From NCBI RefSeq assembly GCF_036173105.1, contig NZ_CP108053.1:8494001-8558000 (forward strand): DNA of 64,000 nt. Reading direction: 5' to 3'. The notes under the pieces were generated by a model, which was not told where the DNA came from, searched no databases, and was given only the letters and a program-made list of their open reading frames with translations. The translations under genes and the position numbers were made by a program. Source of the stretch: Streptomyces sp. NBC_00287 (GTDB taxonomy: Bacteria > Actinomycetota > Actinomycetes > Streptomycetales > Streptomycetaceae). Below, one piece after another: positions 34,559-42,479 of this stretch. How positions within the stretch are numbered: position 1 is the stretch's first letter; each line of letters begins with the position of its first letter.

Positions 34559-35790
34559 GCGCCGACATGGCTGTTCTCCTTGGTGGTGCGGGGCGCCGGG
34601 GTACCGCCGTCCACGCCGGCGAGGTCGTCGACGTGGAAGAGCCGGGCGATCGGTACGTCGGTGGAGCTGTGCGCGATGATCGAGAAGGCGATGCACACGG
34701 CGATCAGCGTGAACGCCTCCTCGCCCTGCGGGATCCCCGCCTGGAGCACCAGCAGCCCGTAGACCACGGACGCGAAGCCCTTCGGGCCGAACCAGGCCGC
34801 GACCAACTTCTCCTGACGGGTGAACCGGGTCCCGATCAGGGACATCAGCAGCGAGGCCGGACGGATCAGCACGATGGCCAGGACCACCGCGACATACCCG
34901 CCGAAGGACAGGTCCCCGAACAGCGACGGCGTCAGCAGCGCGCCGAACACCAGCAGGGCCGCGAACTTCGCCAGCTCGGCCAACGCCTCCCCGAGCGGCT
35001 CGAACGCCTCTTTGGACTCCAGCGAGCGCGCGGTGAGCACCGCGCCCGCGGAGAATGCGGCGAGATAGGGGTTGGCGTGGGTGAGGTGGCAGAGCGCGTA
35101 AAGGATCACGCCGATCGCCAGCGGCAGCAGCGGCTGGAGTTTGGGCTCGGCGCCCAGCAGCCGGAACCGTACGAGCTCGATCACGACAAAGGGGAGTACG
35201 ACGCCGAAGGCCAGTCCGAGGACCAGCTCCAGCGCGATCTTCCCGAGGCCGGCCTCGGCGTGCCCGGAGGTCGGTCCGGCCGCGGCGATCAGGATGAGCA
35301 CGACCGGCAGGGCGAGCCCGTCGTTGATGCCGCTCTCCACGTTCAGCAACTGCCCCAGTTTCGCCGGTACTTCCTTGCGGCCGACGATCGCCGAGGCGAA
35401 CACCGGGTCGGTGGGCGCGAGTACGGCGCCGACCAGGAAGGACGTCGTCCAGTCCAGGCCCACCAGGAAGTGCGTGATAAGCGCCATGCCGACGAACGCG
35501 AGAGGCATGCCAAGCCCGAGCGCGCGGGCCGGGTTCTTCCAGTTCTCGCGCAGCTTGGGGAAGGAGACGTGCATGCCGTCGGTGAACAGCACCGCGAACA
35601 GCGCCAGATCGGCCGTCACGGACACCATCTCGCTGTCCGGCGTGATGTGGATCAGCCCGAGGAAGCCGTCACTGACAAGTGCGCCACCGATGAGGAAGAG
35701 AAAGGACGTGGACAGTACGGTCCGGGCGGCAAGCCCCGACAACAGTACGGCGACGAGCAGCGCCACCCCGAAAACCACGACAAGTACCAT
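34555..35790 (-). CDS. CPA1-family Na+(K+)/H+ antiporter
   Basis: This 411-residue membrane protein has about 12 hydrophobic segments. ALFAVLFTDGMHVSFPKLRE and GAVLAPTDPVFASAIVG are the conserved CPA1 antiporter motifs, with ion-binding aspartates in TDP and in VESGINDGLALPVVLILIA (ND). The C-terminal cytosolic tail is short. The family exchanges Na+ or K+ for H+. The leader of the gene carries the same 25-nt core as nhaA. The C-terminus overlaps a small unknown frame. Confidence 0.9.
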   Translation of the reverse strand: MVLVVVFGVALLVAVLLSGLAARTVLSTSFLFLIGGALVSDGFLGLIHITPDSEMVSVTADLALFAVLFTDGMHVSFPKLRENWKNPARALGLGMPLAFVGMALITHFLVGLDWTTSFLVGAVLAPTDPVFASAIVGRKEVPAKLGQLLNVESGINDGLALPVVLILIAAAGPTSGHAEAGLGKIALELVLGLAFGVVLPFVVIELVRFRLLGAEPKLQPLLPLAIGVILYALCHLTHANPYLAAFSAGAVLTARSLESKEAFEPLGEALAELAKFAALLVFGALLTPSLFGDLSFGGYVAVVLAIVLIRPASLLMSLIGTRFTRQEKLVAAWFGPKGFASVVYGLLVLQAGIPQGEEAFTLIAVCIAFSIIAHSSTDVPIARLFHVDDLAGVDGGTPAPRTTKENSHVGA

Positions 35791-35820
35791 GACCCGGACC
35801 CCCGATCGGCAAAGACACCT

Positions 35821-35894
35821 CTGTCAAAGACCGCCGACCAGACTTCCCGGCACACCGAAGGGAACCCTACACGTTCTTTACGCGGCTTTGACAG
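35821..35894 (-). promoter_or_regulatory. Candidate cation-responsive riboswitch in CPA1 antiporter leader
   Basis: In the transcript, CUGUCAAAG (35886-35894) pairs perfectly with CUUUGACAG (35821-35829). The helix continues past a one-base bulge as CCGC/GCGG (35882-35885 with 35831-35834), giving about 13 base pairs. Inside sits the 25-nt core at 35833-35857, identical to that before nhaA. The start codon is 30 nt beyond the closing stem. The closing stem differs in sequence from the nhaA copy while the core is invariant, the pattern expected of a riboswitch aptamer. Confidence 0.65.
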
Positions 35895-35958
35895 ATCCAT
35901 GATCTGCAGCCTGGAGGCGTGCACACTGCCGGGTCCCGGCAGTTGGACTGGGCTCGGT

Positions 35959-36290
35959 TCAAGGCAGGCGTTGCCCGACGGCGGCGCCCAGCCGCACGAG
36001 CGGAACGGCTCGTCCCACCTCGCGGTACGACCTCTCGGCGCCTTCGTCGGGTGTGAGGAAGTGGGCGGTGACGGCGTACGGGCGATTGCCGGACTGGATG
36101 AGGGTCTTCGACCGGGTCCAGCTCCCGACTTCGAGTACCACCATGCGGTCGAGGCCGCTCACTCGGCCGGTGAGGCGCAGCAGAAGCAGCCGTTTGCAGA
36201 AGAGGGGGGCCGAGCCCCGCGCGGAAGAGCAGGATCGGCAGCCGCATGGCCAGGCGTCGCCAGCCGATGGGGAGTTGCGGCCTCGATTGG
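35959..36290 (-). pseudogene. Remnant of deazaflavin (F420)-dependent nitroreductase-family gene
   Basis: On the minus strand the order WRRLAMRLPILLFRAGLG, then after a frame change LFCKRLLLLRLTGRVSGL and DRMVVLEVGSW, matches the N-terminal half of DUF385/Ddn-type oxidoreductases. It is followed by RPYAVTAHFLTPDEGAERSY, which matches the C-terminal half. Intact members have ~40-50 more residues between them. The frame change coincides with a six-G run at 36204-36209 (one base too many), and the middle is deleted. Both features mark a decayed gene. Third-position composition is still coding-like. Confidence 0.65.
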
Positions 36291-36663
36291 GTAAAGGACC
36301 GGGGCCGCGAGCGGCCTCGCGGATGCCACCTTTGCATAGTCTAAAGATGAAGGAGGGGCGCCTGCGGGGACGAAAGACGGCTCTCATCGAGGCCGCCTCA
36401 CCGGCGTATCCGGGCAGTCCGGTCCCCGGAGAAAATATGGGGGTTACACCGTGCACGGACCTCGCGGATCGTGCGGGCTCAGCGGCTCGTCGCAGCCGAA
36501 GAGCCTCGCGCCAGATCATGAAGCGTGGTTGGGCGGACTCGTGTGGGTCGGGACCGGCTGTGAGCGCAGAGCAGAGGGACCGAGCGGGCTGCCGGTGGCG
36601 GCCTTACGGTTCGGTGACGTCAGCCCGCGGTGACCTTGAGACGTTCGGCGTCGAGGACGGCGG

Positions 36664-37962
36664 TCACTCCTCGGGTCGGCGCCGTTGGCCGGGGCCGGGG
36701 GTGCCGTCGGCGTCTTCGTCGGCCGTCTCCGCCTCGTGCAGCCGCCGGTACCTGTTGTTCCGCAGCCTCAGCAGGACACATGCCACAAGCGCGGCGGTGA
36801 GGGAGCCCAGCAGAACGGCGGCCTTGATGCGCTCCTGCTCCGCCGGGTCCGAGTAGGCCAGTTCGCCGATCAGCAGCGAGATGGTGAAGCCGATACCGGC
36901 GAGCACGGCCAGCGCGAACACGTCGGCCAGAGCGATGCCTGGACCGAGCCGGGCGCGGGTGAACCGGATGGCCAGGTACGTGCCGCCGAAGACACCCAGG
37001 ACCTTGCCCGCCGAAAGTCCCAGTGCGACGCCCAGTGGTTCCGCACTGGTGACCACGCTCCCCAGCGTGTCGCCGGACACGCTCACCCCGGCCGCGAACA
37101 GGGCGAAGAGCGGAACGGCGACTCCCGCGGAGAACGGTCGGGCGAGGTGGGCGATGTGCTCGGCCGGACGGTGACCCGTCTCTTCGTCCCTGGCCACGCG
37201 CAGCAGCATCCCCATGGCGACTCCGGCCACGGTGGCGTGGACACCGCTGGCCTGCGTCAGGCCCCAGATCAGCACGGCCAGAGGGACGTACCAGTACCAG
37301 CCATGCGCCTGTTTGCGCGCATGCAGGTAGAAGAAGAGGCCGAGCGCGAGGACGGCGCCGATCAAGGCCGGAAAGTGAAGGGTGGACGTGTAGAACAGGG
37401 CGATCACGATGATCGCGCCGACGTCGTCGACGATGGCCAGGGTGAGCAGGAAGGCACGCAGCGCGGACGGCAGGTGGGTGTCGATCACGGCGAGCACGCC
37501 GAGGGCGAAGGCGATGTCGGTGGCCATGGGGACCGCCCAGCCGTTCCAGGTTCCTCCTCGGGACGTGGCGACTATTCCGTAGAGGAGGGCGGGTACGGCC
37601 ATGCCGCTGAGTGCCGCGGCCACCGGCAGGGTCGCGGTCCTGGCCTCGCGCAGTTCGCCGACGACGAGTTCGCGTTTGAGTTCGGCGCCGGCGACGAAGA
37701 AGAAGACGGTCAGCAGCCCGTTCGCCGTCCAGTGGGCCACGGAGAGGTCCAGGCCCAGCGCCCCGATACCGAAGTGGAAGTCCCGCACCGCCTCGTAGGT
37801 GTGAACCAACGGCGTGTTCACCCACAGCAGCGCCGCCGCTGCCGCGGTGAGCAGCACGACGCCACCGACGGTCTCCGTGCGCAGGGCGTCTGCCACGAAG
37901 GCGCGCTCCGGCAGCGGGAGTCGGCCGAGGACAGTGCGTGGCGTGCGGTTGCGGCGGGGCAT
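36664..37962 (-). CDS. nhaA: Na+/H+ antiporter NhaA (second copy)
   Basis: This 432-residue paralogue of the gene at 17757 shares RTETVGGVVLLTAAAAALLWVN, GWAVPMATDIAFALGVLAVI and AIVDDVGAIIVIALFYTS with the key aspartates, plus the C-terminal GELAYSDPAEQERIKAAVLL. Divergence is substantial, so the duplication is old or the gene was acquired separately. Unlike the first copy, it has no riboswitch-like leader. It is third in a minus-strand set with a chimeric NfeD/SPFH gene and a DUF3040 gene, so it should answer to the upstream palindromic operators. Confidence 0.93.
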   Translation of the reverse strand: MPRRNRTPRTVLGRLPLPERAFVADALRTETVGGVVLLTAAAAALLWVNTPLVHTYEAVRDFHFGIGALGLDLSVAHWTANGLLTVFFFVAGAELKRELVVGELREARTATLPVAAALSGMAVPALLYGIVATSRGGTWNGWAVPMATDIAFALGVLAVIDTHLPSALRAFLLTLAIVDDVGAIIVIALFYTSTLHFPALIGAVLALGLFFYLHARKQAHGWYWYVPLAVLIWGLTQASGVHATVAGVAMGMLLRVARDEETGHRPAEHIAHLARPFSAGVAVPLFALFAAGVSVSGDTLGSVVTSAEPLGVALGLSAGKVLGVFGGTYLAIRFTRARLGPGIALADVFALAVLAGIGFTISLLIGELAYSDPAEQERIKAAVLLGSLTAALVACVLLRLRNNRYRRLHEAETADEDADGTPGPGQRRRPEE

Positions 37963-37998
37963 GCGGCCCAGTTGCCTTTCGCGGGGAGAGTGTGCAGG

Positions 37999-38325
37999 TC
38001 AACGGGGCGCGGACACGGCCGGAGCAAAGCCCTTGTGAGGTACCGGATCCTTGTCGGCCGGCTCCGGGTTGCTGTTGAGTATCGCGGTGATGAAGAGGCC
38101 CAGGAAGGCGATGACGACGAACACCGTGGTAGCGATCAGCCATCGGTTCCGCTGCTTCTCCTCTTCCGCAGCCACCTCCTCGTCGCCGTCGCCCGACTGT
38201 GCCTTCGGCTCGTCGGGGAACTGCTGGTTGAGCGCGGTCATGGTCGCGGCCAGGGCGGGATCGTCCTCGGCAAGGCGTCGTTCGAGCTGTGCGAGGATGC
38301 GTCGCTCGTCCATCTCGGGGTTCAT
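37999..38325 (-). CDS. DUF3040 membrane protein
   Basis: This protein of about 108 residues begins MDERRILAQLERRLAEDDPALAATM, the actinobacterial DUF3040 signature. It has one strong transmembrane helix (WLIATTVFVVIAFLGLFITAIL) and a short polar tail. ATG 38325 is preferred because GAGG lies about 8 bases upstream; one more ATG sits 9 bases downstream. DUF3040 proteins are common in Streptomyces and have no established function. Position between the NfeD/stomatin chimera and nhaA suggests a membrane-stress accessory role. Confidence 0.8.
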   Translation of the reverse strand: MNPEMDERRILAQLERRLAEDDPALAATMTALNQQFPDEPKAQSGDGDEEVAAEEEKQRNRWLIATTVFVVIAFLGLFITAILNSNPEPADKDPVPHKGFAPAVSAPR

Positions 38326-38342
38326 GCCAACCACCTCGGGCG

Positions 38343-39350
38343 CTAGGTCTTCTCCGCAGTGATGGGGGACCGGGGCTGTCGGAGCATGTCGACGAGGCGG
38401 AAGATCTCCATCGGCAACGGGACGATGAGGGTGGAGTTCCGTTCGGCGGAGATCTCGGCCATGGTGGACAGGATCCGCAGGTGAAGGGCGGCGGGATGTC
38501 CTTCGAGGCGGTCCGCGGCGTCGGCCGGCGTCTCGGCGGCCTCGTACTCGCCCTTGGCGTGGATGACCTTCGCGCGCCGGTCGCGTTCGGCCTCGGCCTG
38601 GCGGGCCATGGCGCGCCGCATGGGCTCCGGCAACTCGACGTCCTTGACCTCGACGAGGGTGACCTTGACACCCCAGGGGTTGGTGACGTCGACCCCGCGC
38701 TCCGAGTCCTGCGGTCCTACGGCGACCCGGCGGCCGTCCAGTTCGGTGAGCAGGGCTTCGCGTGACGGCGCCACCGGGTCGACGACGTCGGTGCGTACCG
38801 CCTCCCGGTCGGACACCGACGTACCTTCACGAACCATGTCCCGGGCGAAGTCCGTGTTGCGGCCCCGCTGTTCGGCGATGGACACGGCGAATGCCGCAGC
38901 ATCAGCGACCACCGTGTCACCGGCTTCCTCGCCCTGGCCGGTCACCGGCGTGCCGGCCCCGATGTGTGTGCCGGGAGCCATGGCGGCGACATGCGCGGAC
39001 ATCGCGATGTAAGCGCTTGCCGACACCGCGCGAGCACGGGAGGGGGTGACGTACAGGATGACCGGAGCATCGGATTCGAGAAATTCCTGCACGATCTCCC
39101 GGGTCGACTGCAGCAGCCCTCCGGGGGTGTCCATCTCGATCAGACAGGCCGCGTGGTGTTCGCGCTCGGCCGTGCGCAGGCCGTCTTCGAGATGCTCGGC
39201 GATGACGGGGGTGACGGTGCCGTCGAGCCGTGTGACGAGCACGCTCGGCGTCCGGGCTCTCACGGCAGGGGCGGCGAGCAGACAGGCGAGCATCCCCAGG
39301 AGGACTGGGGTGAGCCTTCGGATGACAGCTGGGCGGTGGCTTCGGGGCAC
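38343..39350 (-). CDS. NfeD serine-protease domain fused to C-terminal half of stomatin/SPFH protein
   Basis: This protein of about 335 residues combines two genes' worth of domains. A signal peptide/TM (LTPVLLGMLACLLAAPAVRA) is followed by an NfeD ClpP-like protease domain with CLIEMDTPGGLLQSTREIVQ and SASAYIAMSAHVAAMAPGTH, whose candidate nucleophile Ser is near residue 110. At about residue 220 the frame switches into stomatin sequence, NPWGVKVTLVEVKDVELPEP and AEISAERNSTLIVPLP, without a stop. The first half of the SPFH domain and its membrane anchor are missing. The position expected for the catalytic Lys reads DTVVADAAAF, with no Lys, so protease activity may be lost. GTG 39350 is preferred because GGGGG precedes it. 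Confidence 0.78.
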   Translation of the reverse strand: MPRSHRPAVIRRLTPVLLGMLACLLAAPAVRARTPSVLVTRLDGTVTPVIAEHLEDGLRTAEREHHAACLIEMDTPGGLLQSTREIVQEFLESDAPVILYVTPSRARAVSASAYIAMSAHVAAMAPGTHIGAGTPVTGQGEEAGDTVVADAAAFAVSIAEQRGRNTDFARDMVREGTSVSDREAVRTDVVDPVAPSREALLTELDGRRVAVGPQDSERGVDVTNPWGVKVTLVEVKDVELPEPMRRAMARQAEAERDRRAKVIHAKGEYEAAETPADAADRLEGHPAALHLRILSTMAEISAERNSTLIVPLPMEIFRLVDMLRQPRSPITAEKT

Positions 39351-39473
39351 GGCACGCCACCCCCTGGTCCCTGCCGCGATCTCAAGTGGTCGTGTGATCC
39401 ACGGGGTACCCCTGCCGTTCGGCACAACCCTTGCCCTGGACGCTCGGAGGCGGCCGTCTCAGCGGGTGAAATG

Positions 39474-39490
39474 TTGCCGAGCACCGGCAA
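39474..39490. promoter_or_regulatory. TTGCCG-N5-CGGCAA palindromic operator (copy 2)
   Basis: A perfect 6-bp inverted repeat, TTGCCG-AGCAC-CGGCAA. It lies about 124 bp upstream of the NfeD/SPFH start and 154 bp upstream of the regulator start at 39644. It matches the element at 33176 in sequence and spacing. Confidence 0.72.
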
Positions 39491-39576
39491 TGTGGCGGCT
39501 TACGAGCTCAGAACCCACGTGTCCGCACGGATACGGGTCGTCGAGGTCCGTCACGCAGGAGCGAGCGTGCGCCATC

Positions 39577-39593
39577 TTGCCGAGCGACGGCAA
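39577..39593. promoter_or_regulatory. TTGCCG-N5-CGGCAA palindromic operator (copy 3)
   Basis: A perfect 6-bp inverted repeat, TTGCCG-AGCGA-CGGCAA, ending 51 bp before the PucR-type start at 39644. It shares half-sites, spacing and the first three spacer bases with copy 2; both are followed by an AATGT-like run. This proximity suggests autoregulation. Confidence 0.72.
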
Positions 39594-39643
39594 AATGTAG
39601 GTGTACTCGCAGCTCGCTCAGCGGACAAAAGGGGTGCCGCGCG

Positions 39644-40759
39644 ATGGCCGGCAGCAGCGATCTTCCAAGGGACGGGGCGCGCATCGGACAGCCCCATGAG
39701 GAGATGCTGGCCCGGTCCCTTGCGCAGACCGGTGACCTCGGTGCCGATGACCGCGCCCGTCTGCGCGAGGAGGCAGCTCATGCCGCGGCCCACGGCACCC
39801 CCCTGCGCGAACTGATCGACAGGTATCTGGGTGCTCTGTGCGGTACCTGCCCCTCGTCGGCGGCCGAGGCTGCACGACGTCCCCTGTCGCCGGTCGTCGC
39901 GGCGGATGCGTTGCATGCGATACGAGATATCGCGGTCACACTCACCGAGGGGTACGAGGCCGCTCACCGTGCGGCGATCCGGCGGGAGGAGGAGATCCGC
40001 CACTCCTTCGTCGACGAGCTGCTGCACGGCGCAGGCGATCTCGGCCGGATGGCGGCGCAGGCGCACCGCATCGGCTTCCGGCTCGCCGGACCTCACCGCG
40101 TGGCCGTGGCACGGTCCGAGGCCGCCTTCACGGCCGCTGACCCGGCCACCCGGTATGTCGAGGAGGCCATGTCCACGGGGCATGACGCCTGGGAGAGCCT
40201 GGTCGTGGCGAAGGACGGACAGTTGATCTGCATCTGTGCCGGAAGCGTCACGACCGCCCCCGAACGCTTTGCCGACCACGTCGAGCGTTCAGTGGCCCGA
40301 CACCCCCAGACTGCTGTCAGCCGTCCCCGGCCAGGGGCTAACGGTGTCGTCCGCTCCTACCGTGAAGCACGCGAGACATTCGACCTCGCCGACCGTCTGG
40401 GCGACTCCCGACCCGTGATCCACGCCTCCGACCTGTTGGTGTTTCAGGTGCTGGGGCGGGACAGAGCGGCGATCACCGACCTCGTGGCCACGGTGCTGGG
40501 CGGCCTGGAGCAGGCCCGCGGCGGGCCGGGGCCCCTGCTTGAGACTCTGACCATGTACTTCGACAGCGGCTGCGCCAAAACAGTCACCGCCCGACGACTC
40601 GGTCTCAGCGTCCGTGCGGTGACCTACCGAATGGCCCGCGTCCGCATCCTGACCGGCTACGACCCCACCATTCCCGACCAGCGTTACGCTCTCCAGACCG
40701 CCACCCTCGGAGCGCGCCTGCTCAACTGGCCCACGATCCCTTTGCAGCCTTCCGATTGA
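39644..40759 (+). CDS. PucR/CdaR-family transcriptional regulator (second paralogue)
   Basis: This 371-residue protein has the same plan as the regulator at 33379: a helical N-terminus (EEEIRHSFVDELLHGAGDLG parallels EEAMRREFIDDLLYGRSDLG), a GGDEF-like centre (RPRPGANGVVRSYREARETF), and a C-terminal HTH (LTMYFDSGCAKTVTARRLGL, SVRAVTYRMARVRILTG). Block-by-block similarity shows the two are paralogues. It is divergent from the NfeD/SPFH-DUF3040-nhaA set. Two palindromes lie between, so it likely controls itself and that set. Confidence 0.87.
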   Translation: MAGSSDLPRDGARIGQPHEEMLARSLAQTGDLGADDRARLREEAAHAAAHGTPLRELIDRYLGALCGTCPSSAAEAARRPLSPVVAADALHAIRDIAVTLTEGYEAAHRAAIRREEEIRHSFVDELLHGAGDLGRMAAQAHRIGFRLAGPHRVAVARSEAAFTAADPATRYVEEAMSTGHDAWESLVVAKDGQLICICAGSVTTAPERFADHVERSVARHPQTAVSRPRPGANGVVRSYREARETFDLADRLGDSRPVIHASDLLVFQVLGRDRAAITDLVATVLGGLEQARGGPGPLLETLTMYFDSGCAKTVTARRLGLSVRAVTYRMARVRILTGYDPTIPDQRYALQTATLGARLLNWPTIPLQPSD

Positions 40760-40783
40760 GTGGTGAAGGTCAGGGCAGTGGGC

Positions 40784-42307
40784 TCAGGCGTAGAGGTGTC
40801 GTCCGGGTTTCTCGTGCACCGCGCGGGCGACGCCGCACAGGTCATGGGTCCGTACGCTGTTGCGGTCGGTGACCGAGCGGCCGAGGGCGTGGTGTGGCCA
40901 CAGACCGCCGGCCACCCGGCGGCTGCGCTCGCTCCACTCGCGGGCCGCGGCGCCGCCCGCCTTGTAGTGGTTGAGGGCGTAGCCGCCGGAGTGGATACGC
41001 AGCAGGCAGAAGCCGCCGGGATAGTCCTTGACCGCGCTGACCTCCTGCATCGTGACGTGCGGGGCCCGCGGCAGGACCGTGCGTTTGTTGCGGTGGGTGT
41101 GGCCGGCGTGGTGGAGGAAGACGCCCGGCGCCCCGGCGTACGCGTCGAGCACGGCACGCGCCTCCCGCCGCTCGATGCGCTGCCCGCCCGTCACCGGGAA
41201 GACCGAGCCCCGCACGGTCAGCGGATGATGTCCGAACACCACCGTGGGCTGCTCCCGCTCCTCCCTCAACCGCGCCCGGAACCACGCCAGTTGCTCAGCA
41301 CCGAGCCCACCGGAGTCGGCCCCGCCGCCGTCCTTCGCATACGTGTCGAGCCCGATGATCCGCAGCCCGCCCAGATCCCGGGCGAAATACGAGGGTTGTC
41401 CGGAGGCGGCAGCGAACCGGGCTCGGAAGCCGTCCTCGCAGCCTCCCGAGCAGGCATCGCCCGCCCGCGACCGGCAGTCCGCGTGCCGGGCCCGGTCGTG
41501 GTTTCCGCGTACGACGAAGTAGTCCCGCCCATGGGTGCCGAAACCGTCCAGGATCCGCCCCGCCTCGGCCAGCTGCCACGGATGGCCCTCGGCCGAAATG
41601 TCACCCGCGGCCAGCAGCACGTCCGCCCCGCGCCGCCGGGCCTCCTCCACCACCGCCCGGCTCATGATCTCCGGGTACGGGGCGCGTCCGCGCTCCTGCG
41701 ACACGCCGCGCAGCAGCGGCAGGCCGGCTATCAGGCCGGCGGTGGTCTCTCCGAGGTGCAGGTCGTTGCAGAGCGCGATCGACAACAGGTGCCGGCCCGA
41801 CGGTGGCTGCGGGGTGGTGAAGGAGTACGGGCCGTCCGAGCCGAGCCCAAAGGCGTTGGTCCCGACGGCGTTGCCGCGCACCAGGTGCAGCGGTGTGGGC
41901 GTGGCGGCCACGCCTCGTGAACGGGCCTGGTAGTAGTACGTCTGCCCGGGCTCCAGGTCGGTGAGTTCCACGAGGTGGTGGGCGGTGGGGGCGTCCTCGG
42001 ACGCGGTGCGGAGCAGGCGTGACGGGTGGGTGCCGTAGACGACCTCGCCCTCGGTGACCGCGGGAAGTAGGTGGCCCAGACCGTCGTCGGTGCCGGGAAC
42101 TCCGGTGTACCAGGTGATGATCGCGCGGTCCTCGGTCAGCGTGACCAGCTCCAGATGGACCGCGGCCACGAGGCCGGTGTGACGGTGCTCGCTCCGGCGT
42201 GCCGCTCGCAGCAGGGCCGGGGCCAGGAGCGCGCCGGAGCGCACGACTTCGCAGGGGGAGGGAAGAGCGGACAAGGCTCTGAGCGGAGCGGAGAGACAGC
42301 AGCGCAT
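40784..42307 (-). CDS. Metallophosphoesterase with N-terminal purple-acid-phosphatase-like domain
   Basis: This protein of about 507 residues has an N-terminal fibronectin-like section (VHLELVTLTEDRAIITWYTG to GQTYYYQARSRG). The metallophosphoesterase core carries the metal ligands: IALCNDLHLGE, LLAAGDISAEGHPW (GD), VVRGNHDRARH (GNHD), VVFGHHPLTVRG (GHxP) and HHAGHTHRNKR (GHTH). Cysteines in ADCRSRAGDACSGGCEDGF suggest an extra loop. No signal peptide is clear. The start is uncertain; ATG 42307 is chosen over 42331. It is divergent from the PKS operon with 170 bp between. Confidence 0.84.
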   Translation of the reverse strand: MRCCLSAPLRALSALPSPCEVVRSGALLAPALLRAARRSEHRHTGLVAAVHLELVTLTEDRAIITWYTGVPGTDDGLGHLLPAVTEGEVVYGTHPSRLLRTASEDAPTAHHLVELTDLEPGQTYYYQARSRGVAATPTPLHLVRGNAVGTNAFGLGSDGPYSFTTPQPPSGRHLLSIALCNDLHLGETTAGLIAGLPLLRGVSQERGRAPYPEIMSRAVVEEARRRGADVLLAAGDISAEGHPWQLAEAGRILDGFGTHGRDYFVVRGNHDRARHADCRSRAGDACSGGCEDGFRARFAAASGQPSYFARDLGGLRIIGLDTYAKDGGGADSGGLGAEQLAWFRARLREEREQPTVVFGHHPLTVRGSVFPVTGGQRIERREARAVLDAYAGAPGVFLHHAGHTHRNKRTVLPRAPHVTMQEVSAVKDYPGGFCLLRIHSGGYALNHYKAGGAAAREWSERSRRVAGGLWPHHALGRSVTDRNSVRTHDLCGVARAVHEKPGRHLYA

Positions 42308-42479
42308 GACCCATACGTGCCCGACGGACATGAACGGGTGCGGTGGCGCCGACGGCCGCACCGGGTACGGAGCGCGACGACTCCCTCGGCAATGGAAACG
42401 GAGGGTTACCAGGCGGGTCGGCCGTCCCGCCACGTACGCTCAACATCGTTGCACCGCGAGGGACTTGGAAGGCGGGACC

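Noticed and set aside
36664..37962. A third riboswitch core before the second nhaA
   Set aside because: The bases upstream of 37962 were read and the 25-nt core and closing stems are absent.
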